Shown here: positions 5,982 to 12,500 of the stretch, piece by piece
Numbering within the stretch: position 1 is the stretch's first letter
How the letters are laid out: each line of letters opens with the position of its first letter
From: Rhodospirillales bacterium
GTDB taxonomy: Bacteria > Pseudomonadota > Alphaproteobacteria > Rhodospirillales > JAPHTL01
DNA: 12,820 nt
Assembly (NCBI GenBank): GCA_026193355.1
Contig: JAPHTL010000322.1
Coordinates: 1-12,820 of the forward strand
Reading direction: 5' to 3'
Program-made: the position numbers and the translations under genes
The notes under the pieces: generated by a model
What the model was told of the DNA's origin: nothing
Database searches by the model: none
What the model saw: the letters and a program-made list of their open reading frames with translations, nothing else

Positions 5982-8273
5982 ATGGCGCAGCTACGTTTTA
6001 CTCTCCACATCCAACGTGAGGAAGGAAAGGCCCTTTCCGGTGCGCGAGAGGTCAGTAACGCCTATTTCGAGACTCACAACCAGATAACATTCGCATGGTT
6101 GTCGGAAGGTGTTCCCGCCGCGCGACCCCTCCACAACAGCGCCATAAGCCTTCATCCCAACGGCGTAAGCGTCTCGGGGTTCGAGCGCGAGAACGATGTC
6201 TTTCATTATCAGGAGTGGTGGCTTGTGCCGCAGGGCGCCGCTGGCGCCCAACCGGTTGAGGATTCGCCGTCATTTTCCGAAGGCGTGTCTGTCGACTTCC
6301 CGGATGAAGAGGAGGTTGGCGAAGACACCTTTGATGCGCCGGAATGGCTAAACGAGGAAGAGCCGGCGATCGCGACAGAACAGGATCTTTCCGGCGAAAG
6401 CATGGACGATCCTGATGATTTTCCCCAGGCACCTGTTTTGAGCGAAAGCGGCCAGATCCTGTGGGATGATTCCATGAGCGTCGGCCTGGAGGCGATGGAT
6501 CAGGATCACCGCACGTTGATCGACCTTATCAACCAGATTGATCCCGACCGGGTCGACGAGGAAGCGGTTTCGGTTGTCGGCAACGTCCTTTCCGCCCTGA
6601 TCGACTACACTGATTTCCATTTCCGCCGCGAGGAGAAGGTCCAGGAAGCCGTTGGGTATCCCGCGCTGGAAGAGCATCGCGGCCATCATGAGGAATTGAA
6701 GACCGCCGCCCAGCATCATCTTGAGCAATACCTGGTCGCGCCGTCTTCCGTTGATCTGAATGACCTGAAGACATTCCTCCAGAACTGGCTTAACGACCAC
6801 ATCCTGCGCGAGGACATGGCCTACAAGTCCTATGTTCTGGAAAATGCGGAAGCGGCCTCTGCGGCGGCGGCGTCTGTGGACATGTTTGACTTCGATGCCG
6901 GGGATCCTGATGTCGAGGAAGAAGACCTGATGTTTCAGGTCGCCATGCAAGGAAGGGACGGGTTGAGTCCTGAACCGCCGGAAGAACCCGATTTGGCGGA
7001 GGAAACTGGCCCGGCGGAGGAATTCCAGCCGGAAGAGGCGTTGGAGCCGGCAGGGGAAGAAGAAGCCCCGGGCTTCGAGGCGGCTGAGGCGGAAGCCCCT
7101 GTTGCCGATGAAGGCGGGCCGGCCCATGATTTCAGGGCGGAGCAGGACCGGCTTTTTGCGTTCGCCGGGCAGTTGCGCGATGGTGCGGAGAGCGGAGACC
7201 CTGTGCAGGCCGTCGGCGCGGTTCTTACGGGCCTTATCGAATATGCGGAGGTTCATTTCCCCGAAGAGGAAGCGGTGATGGAGCAGGCGGGTTTCCCCGA
7301 ACTGCCCACCCATGTCGAACAACATCAGGCATTTCTCGATCAGTTGATGGGGGTTTTCGGCCGGTATCAGGAAGACCCTTCCACGGTCAGTATTGAAGAG
7401 GTGTCGGGCGTTCTTGAGGACTGGCTTGTCAACCATGTGATGAACGAAGAGGCGGCATTCCTCGCGTTCCTCGAAAGCGGAGATGTGGCTGCGCCGCAGA
7501 CCGAAGAGGCGCAGACCGAAGAGCCGCAGGCGGGCGAAGCAGGCCTGATGCTGGATGCGGCAATGGCGGAGGGTCATTCAACTGGCGATGTCGGGGCGTT
7601 GGAGGACGAAGGCGAAAGCATCGACGATGCTCTTTTCGAGAAGATGCCGGAAGAGGTCGTTGCAGAGGATGAACCTGCCCAGGAAGAGGAAATGCAGGCA
7701 AGCGAGGGCGAGGAACTGACGGATCAGGCGTCGACGCCGCTTGAAGAGGAACCTGATGTCGCTATCCCCGAAGAAGGGGTGGAAGGCGAACCGTCTGGCT
7801 TTGATGAAGTTGCTGAAGAACTTCCGGCAGTGCCCGAAGAGGACATGGCACTGGCGGAAGAGGGAAGCGACGAGGTGTCCGAAGAGGCGTCCGAAGAGGC
7901 TGCGCCTGAAGAGGCGATGGAAATGCCGGTTGAGCCCGAGCCCGAGCCTGAGCCTGCAACCGAACCCGAAACTGCGCCCGAACCCATGCCTGAAGCAGGG
8001 CCGGAAGAGGCCGCCTCTCCGGAAATGGAGGCGCTGAAGGCGGCGATGGTGGAAGCGTTGGGAGAAAACCCGAAGGAAACGGAAACGCCTGCTGATGATT
8101 CGGTAAACGCAGCGTCCGACGCGATTGACGATTCCGTTATCGCCGATGATGTCGTTGTTGATGTCGATGATGACATGGATCTGGAAATCCCGGAAGTTGG
8201 CGACGATGCCGGAGACGGTATCGAGGGCGAGGACGAGGGCGCGCCAAATTCCGATAAGGAAGAAGCAAAATAG
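5982..8273 (+). CDS. Tandem hemerythrin-domain protein with long acidic tail
   Basis: A 763-residue protein with no signal peptide or membrane segment, so probably cytoplasmic. Residues 1-83 form an unrecognised module, possibly beta-rich. Hemerythrin domain 1 (about 158-286) starts with the usual Trp (W161) and has all seven di-iron ligands: H176, H213, E217, H232, H236, H273 and D278. After an acidic linker, domain 2 (about 380-499) keeps H425, E429, H444, H448 and H485 at identical spacing, but Q388 replaces the first His and E490 the final Asp. Residues 503-763 are rich in Glu, Pro, Asp and Ala, with almost no Lys or Arg, and look disordered. Hemerythrin domains bind O2 or sense oxygen, iron or NO; domain 1 should bind a diiron centre, while domain 2 may be altered. 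No kinase, GGDEF or methyl-accepting output domain is present, so the role is unknown: storage, delivery or a binding scaffold are possibilities. Confidence 0.85.
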   Translation: MAQLRFTLHIQREEGKALSGAREVSNAYFETHNQITFAWLSEGVPAARPLHNSAISLHPNGVSVSGFERENDVFHYQEWWLVPQGAAGAQPVEDSPSFSEGVSVDFPDEEEVGEDTFDAPEWLNEEEPAIATEQDLSGESMDDPDDFPQAPVLSESGQILWDDSMSVGLEAMDQDHRTLIDLINQIDPDRVDEEAVSVVGNVLSALIDYTDFHFRREEKVQEAVGYPALEEHRGHHEELKTAAQHHLEQYLVAPSSVDLNDLKTFLQNWLNDHILREDMAYKSYVLENAEAASAAAASVDMFDFDAGDPDVEEEDLMFQVAMQGRDGLSPEPPEEPDLAEETGPAEEFQPEEALEPAGEEEAPGFEAAEAEAPVADEGGPAHDFRAEQDRLFAFAGQLRDGAESGDPVQAVGAVLTGLIEYAEVHFPEEEAVMEQAGFPELPTHVEQHQAFLDQLMGVFGRYQEDPSTVSIEEVSGVLEDWLVNHVMNEEAAFLAFLESGDVAAPQTEEAQTEEPQAGEAGLMLDAAMAEGHSTGDVGALEDEGESIDDALFEKMPEEVVAEDEPAQEEEMQASEGEELTDQASTPLEEEPDVAIPEEGVEGEPSGFDEVAEELPAVPEEDMALAEEGSDEVSEEASEEAAPEEAMEMPVEPEPEPEPATEPETAPEPMPEAGPEEAASPEMEALKAAMVEALGENPKETETPADDSVNAASDAIDDSVIADDVVVDVDDDMDLEIPEVGDDAGDGIEGEDEGAPNSDKEEAK
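6453..6839 (+). other. Hemerythrin domain 1 (complete ligand set)
   Basis: Encodes residues 158-286. The order His, HxxxE, HxxxH, HxxxxD matches bacteriohemerythrin exactly: H176; H213 and E217; H232 and H236; H273 and D278. The YP before H232 and NWLNDHI before D278 are also canonical. A non-heme diiron O2-binding site is expected. Confidence 0.9.
7119..7478 (+). other. Hemerythrin domain 2 (substituted ligands)
   Basis: Encodes residues 380-499. Ligand spacing is the same as in domain 1 (37 residues from the first to the second ligand position, 19 to the HxxxH, 37 from its second His to the last His). Position 388 is Gln instead of His and position 490 is Glu instead of the bridging Asp; the N-terminal Trp and the Gly-x-x-x-Asp segment are also missing. 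It is an evident internal duplicate that has diverged at the metal site. Confidence 0.82.
7496..7525 (+). repeat. 15-base tandem repeat, two copies
   Basis: Two adjacent 15-base units starting GCAGACCGAAGAG encode QTEEA-QTEEP just after hemerythrin domain 2. The repeat stays in frame and marks the start of the low-complexity acidic tail; a change in copy number would lengthen or shorten the tail by five residues. Confidence 0.8.
7878..7955 (+). repeat. Short in-frame repeats in the acidic tail
   Basis: TCCGAAGAGGCG (7878-7889) is followed by a near-identical copy (7890-7901) and a related CCTGAAGAGGCG (7905-7916), encoding SEEA-SEEA-APEEA. At 7932-7955, GAGCCC/GAGCCT hexamers give four Glu-Pro repeats. 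Both units are multiples of three, so slippage would change tail length without breaking the frame. Confidence 0.75.
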
Positions 8274-8295
8274 GCTGGTTGCGACTGGCGCTTTC

Positions 8296-8301
8296 AAAGG
8301 A
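8296..8301 (+). promoter_or_regulatory. Ribosome binding site that sets the dihydroorotase start
   Basis: AAAGGA lies 7 bases before the ATG at 8309. It favours that start over the in-frame ATG at 8279, which would add ten residues with no homology and has no comparable site. The 35-base gap after the hemerythrin stop shows no terminator, so co-transcription is likely. Confidence 0.65.
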
Positions 8302-8308
8302 TGTGTTG

Positions 8309-9640
8309 ATGTCTGAAACCTTCGACCTGATCATCAGGGGCGGAACCTGCGCGACCCCCAACGGTATTGCGCAGGGCGATGTCGGTGTGCGTAACGGCAA
8401 GATCGCTGCGATCGGCGATCTCGGCGCGGCAAGCGCCCCGGAAGTTCTCGATGCAAAGGGCCTGCATGTCCTTCCGGGGGTCATTGATCCCCAGGTTCAT
8501 CTGAGGGAGCCCGGTCTTGAACACAAGGAAGACCTTGCAACGGGAACCCTCGGCGCGGTTCTTGGCGGGGTCACCGCGGTTCTGGAGATGCCCAATACGA
8601 AACCGGGCACCACGGATGCGCCCGCTCTGGCCGACAAGTGCCGCAGGGCAAAGGATCGCGTCTGGTGCGACATCGCCTTTTTTGTCGGGGCCTCCCGCGA
8701 GAACGCCGAAAAACTGGGAGAGCTTGAGCGCCTGCCCGGCGCAGCCGGGGTCAAGATTTTCATGGGAAGTTCCACGGGGTCCCTGCTGGTGCCCGATGAC
8801 GCCACGCTTGGCCGGGTTCTGGCCAGTGGTTCGCGGCGCGTTTGCATCCATTGCGAGGACGAGGACCGCCTGAATGAGCGGTTCTCCCTCGTCGAGGGCG
8901 GCGCGCCTGTCGCAATGCATGCCGAATGGCGCGACGTTGAAACCGCCTTGCGCGCGACCCGGCGGATTCTCAAGCTTGCCCGTGGCGTCAACAGGCGTGT
9001 CCATATCCTGCATGTCACCACCGAAGAAGAAATGGCCCTGCTGCCGGAATATCGCGATATCGCGACGGTGGAGGTTCTGCCGCAACACCTGACGTTGTCG
9101 GCGCCGGAAGCCTATGAGCGGCTGGGCACACGCGCCCAGATGAATCCGCCAATTCGCGAAGGCCGCCACCGCGAGGCGCTGTGGCGCGCGATCGGGCAGG
9201 GGCTCGTCGATTGCATCGGATCCGATCATGCCCCCCATACGCTGGAGGAAAAGGCGAAACCCTATCCCCAAAGCCCGTCGGGAATGACAGGTGTTCAGAC
9301 CCTTGTCCCGATCATGCTGGATCACGTCAATGCGGGCCGCCTGTCCCTTGAGCGATTCATCGACCTGACAAGCGCTGGCCCCGCCCGTGTGTTCGGAATT
9401 GTTGGCAAGGGACGCCTTGCCCTTGGGTACGATGCGGATATCACAATCGTCGACCTCAAGGCGCGCCGGACCATAACCGATCAGTGGATCGCCAGCCGTT
9501 GCGGGTGGACGCCGTATGACGGGATGGAGGTCACGGGCTGGCCGACCACTACGATCGTGCGGGGCAATATTGTGATGCATGACGGGCAGGCAATCGGCGA
9601 TCCACAGGGAACTGCGGTCCGCTTCCTTGAAGCCCTGTGA
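8309..9640 (+). CDS. pyrC: Dihydroorotase-like cyclic amidohydrolase
   Basis: A 443-residue amidohydrolase-superfamily protein of the dihydroorotase/allantoinase/hydantoinase group, full length. Visible features are GVIDPQVHLREPG (58-69), EMPNT (93-97), GVKIFMGSSTG (147-157) with K149 as the likely carboxylated bridging lysine, H181, ILHVTT with H235, and GSDHAPH (304-310) with D306. The first metal motif reads QVH (Q62, H64) instead of the usual HxH. I recall this Gln form, with EHKEDL after it, from a clade annotated as dihydroorotase in Alphaproteobacteria, so it is probably normal for the clade. If it is a true dihydroorotase, it interconverts carbamoyl-aspartate and dihydroorotate in pyrimidine synthesis. 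No aspartate carbamoyltransferase gene (pyrB) is next to it in this window, so another cyclic amide substrate remains possible. It follows the hemerythrin gene by 35 bases. Confidence 0.85.
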   Translation: MSETFDLIIRGGTCATPNGIAQGDVGVRNGKIAAIGDLGAASAPEVLDAKGLHVLPGVIDPQVHLREPGLEHKEDLATGTLGAVLGGVTAVLEMPNTKPGTTDAPALADKCRRAKDRVWCDIAFFVGASRENAEKLGELERLPGAAGVKIFMGSSTGSLLVPDDATLGRVLASGSRRVCIHCEDEDRLNERFSLVEGGAPVAMHAEWRDVETALRATRRILKLARGVNRRVHILHVTTEEEMALLPEYRDIATVEVLPQHLTLSAPEAYERLGTRAQMNPPIREGRHREALWRAIGQGLVDCIGSDHAPHTLEEKAKPYPQSPSGMTGVQTLVPIMLDHVNAGRLSLERFIDLTSAGPARVFGIVGKGRLALGYDADITIVDLKARRTITDQWIASRCGWTPYDGMEVTGWPTTTIVRGNIVMHDGQAIGDPQGTAVRFLEAL

Positions 9641-9665
9641 ACATATCAAAAGTGCCGCTCAGGCG

Positions 9666-9694
9666 TTGACCTCCAACCTACGGGGTGTCAAATA
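9666..9694 (+). promoter_or_regulatory. Promoter candidate with inverted repeat upstream of the reductase gene
   Basis: TTGACC (9666-9671) matches the -35 consensus well, and TCAAAT (9688-9693) is a moderate -10 at a 16-base spacing. The same stretch contains the inverted repeat TTGAC (9666-9670) and GTCAA (9687-9691), separated by 16 bases, so a repressor site overlapping the promoter is possible. It lies in the 92-base gap after the dihydroorotase stop. Confidence 0.35.
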
Positions 9695-9732
9695 AAGGGC
9701 GCACGACACCAATTTGCGAAGGAAAGACAACC

Positions 9733-10737
9733 ATGAGCCAGAACGACAGTTTCAACGCCATCGTCCTTGATGAAGCGGAAGGCAAGGTCACATCGTCATT
9801 CAAGACCATGACCCTTGGCGACCTGCCGGAAGGAAACGTCACCGTCGCCGTCGAATATTCAACGGTCAATTACAAAGACGGCATGGTGCTGAACGGTCTT
9901 GGGCGGCTGGTTCGCAACTATCCCCATATTCCCGGTGTCGATTTTGCGGGTGTCGTCGAGGCTTCCGATTCGCCGGACTACAAGCCGGGCGACCGTGTTG
10001 TCCTTAACGGGTGGCGGGTCGGCGAGGTCCACTGGGGTGGATATTCCCAGAAGGCGCGGGTCAATGCCGACTGGCTGGTCAAGTTGCCGGATGCCATCAG
10101 CACAAAGCGGGCCATGGCGATCGGTACGGCGGGGTATACCGCGATGCTGGCGGTCATGGCGCTGGAAGATCACGGGCTGACGCCGGAAGCCGAAGGCGAG
10201 GTTCTGGTTACCGGCGCGGCCGGCGGCGTGGGCAGCGTCGCCGTGGCGATTCTCGGCAACCTCGGTTACCGGGTCGCCGCATCCACCGGGCGCGCCGACA
10301 CCCATGGCTACCTGCGAGACCTGGGCGCGACGACCATTGTTGACCGCGCCGAACTGGAAACGCCGCCCAAAGGACCGATTGGATCGGAACGCTGGTCCGG
10401 CGCCATCGATAACGTGGGCGGTACGACGCTCAGCACGGTTTTGACCGGCCTGAGCTATTGGGCCAGTTGCGCCTCGGTCGGGTTGGCCGGGGGGCCGCAA
10501 TTCACCACGACCGTGATCCCCTTCGTTATTCGCGGCGTCAATCTTCTTGGGATCGATTCGGCGACTTGTCCGAAAGCGCGCCGCGTTGTCGCCTGGGATC
10601 GCCTGTCGCGGGAATTGCCGATGGACAAGCTGGACGCCATGACCGGTGTTGTTCCGCTTTCCGGCGTGCCGAAAGTCGGTGGCGATATCCTCAAGGGTCA
10701 GGTGCGCGGCCGGATGGTGGTGGACGTCAACGCCTGA
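9733..10737 (+). CDS. acuI: Acrylyl-CoA reductase (AcuI/YhdH family, zinc-free MDR)
   Basis: A 334-residue medium-chain dehydrogenase/reductase of the AcuI/YhdH branch, normal length. The N-terminal catalytic domain has VNYKDGMVLNG (45-55), HIPGVDFAGVV (65-75) and PGDRVVLNGWRVGE (85-98), all typical of YhdH/AcuI, and no zinc-binding cysteines. The Rossmann domain has GAAGGVGSVA (161-170), and STGR (184-187) fits binding of the NADPH phosphate. The family reduces acryloyl-CoA to propionyl-CoA with NADPH; in some marine alphaproteobacteria this detoxifies acrylate from DMSP, but the enzyme also occurs outside such clusters. No DMSP lyase or acu regulator is seen here. The start at 9733 was chosen because AAGGA lies 9 bases upstream (9719-9723) and homology begins there; the in-frame ATG at 9685 falls in the promoter region. 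Confidence 0.87.
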   Translation: MSQNDSFNAIVLDEAEGKVTSSFKTMTLGDLPEGNVTVAVEYSTVNYKDGMVLNGLGRLVRNYPHIPGVDFAGVVEASDSPDYKPGDRVVLNGWRVGEVHWGGYSQKARVNADWLVKLPDAISTKRAMAIGTAGYTAMLAVMALEDHGLTPEAEGEVLVTGAAGGVGSVAVAILGNLGYRVAASTGRADTHGYLRDLGATTIVDRAELETPPKGPIGSERWSGAIDNVGGTTLSTVLTGLSYWASCASVGLAGGPQFTTTVIPFVIRGVNLLGIDSATCPKARRVVAWDRLSRELPMDKLDAMTGVVPLSGVPKVGGDILKGQVRGRMVVDVNA

Positions 10738-10780
10738 GCGAGGCTTTACCGTGCCGGTGGTGTCCTGCGGTTTTGTCCGC

Positions 10781-10810
10781 TAGAATCGGCAGGGACGAAC
10801 AAGGGGGGGA
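10781..10810 (+). promoter_or_regulatory. Possible -10 element and ribosome binding site of the Sel1 gene
   Basis: TAGAAT (10781-10786) matches the -10 consensus at five of six positions, but no good -35 lies 16-18 bases upstream. AAGGGGGGGA (10801-10810) is a strong purine-rich ribosome binding site 4 bases before the ATG at 10815. The 77-base gap after the reductase stop has no clear terminator, so the gene may also be reached by read-through. Confidence 0.3.
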
Positions 10811-10814
10811 AAAG

Positions 10815-11489
10815 ATGCGATCCACCGCGACTTCGGCTCTGTTTGCATTGATGCTTCTGGCGGCTTTCCCGGCAGTGGCGGATGAGGCCGCGCCAACGGG
10901 CTCTTATGACTATGCGTTCGGCTGGTACGAACGCGCGGCCAGGGCGGGTGACGCCAAGGCGCAATATTTTCTCGGCATGCAATATGAGCGCGGTGTAAGA
11001 GGTTCACCGGATCTGGCCCTGGCGGCCCGCTGGTATCGCAAGTCTGCGGAAGGCCACTGGACGGCGGCCTCTTTCCGGCTTGGGCAGCTGTACGCTGAAG
11101 GAAAGGGTGTTCCCCGCGATCTGGCGCAGGCTGCCATATGGTTTGCCCAGGCGGCCGAAGGTGGCCTGCCAGAAGCGCAATACAATCTTGCCCTGCTGTA
11201 TGAAACCGGCGCCGGTGTCGAAAAGGATCTGGCAAAGGCCACTGCATGGTACGAGAAGGCGGCGCAGGCCGACTGGAAGGCAGCCCAGCGTAACCTGGCC
11301 CTGCTTCTGGCGCGCGGTGCGGGCGTCGCACAGGACAGGGTGCAGGCCTTGATGTGGTTAACCATTGCCGCAACCGGTGACCGGGGCCTGGACGTTTCCG
11401 ACGCGATTCTGGACTCGGTTCGTGGCGGTATGACGGATGGGGATATCGCCAGGGCAGGGGAGCTGGCAAAGGCATGGCGCGCCAACTGA
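10815..11489 (+). CDS. Exported Sel1-repeat protein
   Basis: A 224-residue protein with an N-terminal signal peptide: Arg2, a hydrophobic core (about 8-18) and an AVA-DE cleavage site after residue 22. Four Sel1-like repeats of 36 residues follow (45-80, 81-116, 117-152, 153-188), each with the A-x-x-x-LG/A-x-x-Y-x-x-G-x-G-V and W-Y/F-x-x-AA pattern; a partial helix pair (31-44) precedes them. Sel1 repeats are alpha-solenoid protein-binding scaffolds, so the protein probably acts in the periplasm as an adaptor. Its partner is not indicated by context: the neighbours are a cytoplasmic reductase and a convergent rRNA methyltransferase. The in-frame ATG far upstream (10458) is rejected because it lies inside the reductase gene. 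No lipobox cysteine is present, so it is probably soluble. Confidence 0.86.
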   Translation: MRSTATSALFALMLLAAFPAVADEAAPTGSYDYAFGWYERAARAGDAKAQYFLGMQYERGVRGSPDLALAARWYRKSAEGHWTAASFRLGQLYAEGKGVPRDLAQAAIWFAQAAEGGLPEAQYNLALLYETGAGVEKDLAKATAWYEKAAQADWKAAQRNLALLLARGAGVAQDRVQALMWLTIAATGDRGLDVSDAILDSVRGGMTDGDIARAGELAKAWRAN

Positions 11490-11532
11490 GGCCGTTTCTC
11501 TTCTAGAGCCATCTCCGGTTGGGTCTTGCGCA

Positions 11533-12306
11533 TCAGGGCCACGCGTAAGCCCTGGTCACGCTGTCAAATCCGTGCGGCAGATTGGCGAAAATCAGGCCGC
11601 TGCCCTGTATCCCGCGTTCCGATGTCGTTTCCGCAAATCGTATTTCATGCCGCAGGAAACCTTTCAGCCCGGCCCTTTCGATGGTGGCGGCCATGGTTTC
11701 GTGGCGACAGGCCGGAAGAATCGGGTACCACAGCATGATCACGGCTTCCGCCCATTTCCGGTGAAGGCGGGGCAGGAAGGCCGCAACGTCTTCATATTCG
11801 TCCTTGATTTCGTAACTGGGGTCTATCAGGACCATGCCACGCCGTGGTGTGGGGGGGGCGATGGCAAGGACGCCCTCGTAGCCGTCACGGCGATGGATAT
11901 GCACATTGGGGGCGCGTAATACGCGTTTAAGCGCGGCATGTTCCTGCGGGTGCAGTTCCATCAGGTGTATCTGATCGTCGGGACGCAGCAGCGTCCGGGC
12001 GATCATGGGGGATCCCGGATAGGACGTTGGGCCGAATCCCCTGCGGGTGATTTCGATGGCCCGCAGGTATGGGTGCCCATCGGCAAGGCCGTTGCGTTCC
12101 AGAAGGCGGACAATACCGTTTCTTGCCTCACCGGTTTTTTCGGCTTCTGTATTGGAAAGGTCATAGATCCCGCGCCCCGCATGGGTTTCCATGTACGTCA
12201 GCGGTTTGGCCTTTTCGGTCAGCCGGGCGAGAAGCTGCGCCAGAATGGTGTGCTTGTGGACGTCGGCGGCGTTTCCGGCATGATAGGCGTGCTGGTAGGA
12301 CAGCAT
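11533..12306 (-). CDS. rlmJ: 23S rRNA (adenine(2030)-N(6))-methyltransferase RlmJ
   Basis: A 257-residue class I methyltransferase. The N-terminus MLSYQHAYHAGNAADVHKHT is diagnostic of RlmJ, with Tyr4, His6 and His9 in the conserved active-site segment. THAGRGIYDL (41-50) is the SAM-binding loop, SYPGSP (95-100) a family motif, and DPSYE (162-166) the catalytic amino-methyltransferase motif. The Escherichia coli protein has DPPYE; the Pro-to-Ser variant keeps Asp and Tyr and is probably functional. The protein is somewhat shorter than the 280-residue E. coli enzyme. It methylates A2030 of 23S rRNA during ribosome assembly, in the cytoplasm. Two consecutive ATGs exist (12309 and 12306); I chose 12306 because AAGGA (complement of 12314-12318) is 7 bases from it and only 4 from the other. 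It converges on the Sel1 gene with a 43-base gap and no clear terminator. Confidence 0.93.
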   Translation of the reverse strand: MLSYQHAYHAGNAADVHKHTILAQLLARLTEKAKPLTYMETHAGRGIYDLSNTEAEKTGEARNGIVRLLERNGLADGHPYLRAIEITRRGFGPTSYPGSPMIARTLLRPDDQIHLMELHPQEHAALKRVLRAPNVHIHRRDGYEGVLAIAPPTPRRGMVLIDPSYEIKDEYEDVAAFLPRLHRKWAEAVIMLWYPILPACRHETMAATIERAGLKGFLRHEIRFAETTSERGIQGSGLIFANLPHGFDSVTRAYAWP

Positions 12307-12394
12307 CATGGATTCCTTGGGTGTGATCGCACTCTGTTACAGTTTTTCATAACCACATCGTCTTTCTGACCGCGTGATACTAATCCGCCGACAG

Positions 12395-12425
12395 TTGGCC
12401 TTAGAAGCTTTTAAGAAAGTAAATA
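12395..12425. promoter_or_regulatory. Imperfect palindrome in the divergent intergenic region
   Basis: CTTAGAAGCTTTTAAG (12400-12415) is an imperfect palindrome: 14 of 16 bases agree with its reverse complement. TTGGCC (12395-12400) could act as a weak -35, with AT-rich sequence about 18 bases further on, for the sensor gene at 12501. The 194-base gap between the divergent rlmJ and sensor genes shows no other clear element, and no definite rlmJ promoter could be fixed. Confidence 0.28.
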
Positions 12426-12500
12426 CGGGGATATGCTGAACGGGAGACGGGGAGAGCGGAAGAAGGATGATATCTTCGGTGCCGTCTTACTGGAGGGGGA

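Noticed and set aside
6348..7577. A 409-codon minus-strand open frame opposite the hemerythrin gene
   Set aside because: The Phe/Leu/Arg-rich translation is what the complement of Glu-rich codons gives. There are no motifs, and the sense frame contains two hemerythrin domains.
7724..8176. A Ser/Gly-rich minus-strand open frame resembling a low-complexity secreted protein
   Set aside because: Its repeats mirror the Glu/Pro/Asp codons of the acidic tail on the other strand, so they are compositional artefacts.
8294..9649. A 451-codon open frame on the minus strand across the dihydroorotase gene
   Set aside because: It is a near-exact shadow of a well-supported plus-strand gene in GC-rich DNA. 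Its translation shows no recognisable domain, while the sense frame has all the expected amidohydrolase motifs.
9733..10737. Evidence for a DMSP degradation cluster
   Set aside because: Only the AcuI-type reductase is present. There is no DMSP lyase, demethylase or acu regulator nearby, and the enzyme is widespread outside that pathway.
10458..10814. Upstream extension of the Sel1 gene into the reductase gene
   Set aside because: The extension has no homology and lies in another frame of the reductase. The ATG at 10815 has a strong ribosome binding site and a signal peptide begins there.
11490..11532. Bidirectional terminator between the convergent Sel1 and rlmJ genes
   Set aside because: I found no stem of useful length and no T tract in the 43 bases, so no terminator is called.
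11437..11919. Plus-strand open frames of 160 and 143 codons across rlmJ
   Set aside because: They are shadows of the minus-strand RlmJ gene, whose N-terminal and catalytic motifs are unambiguous.
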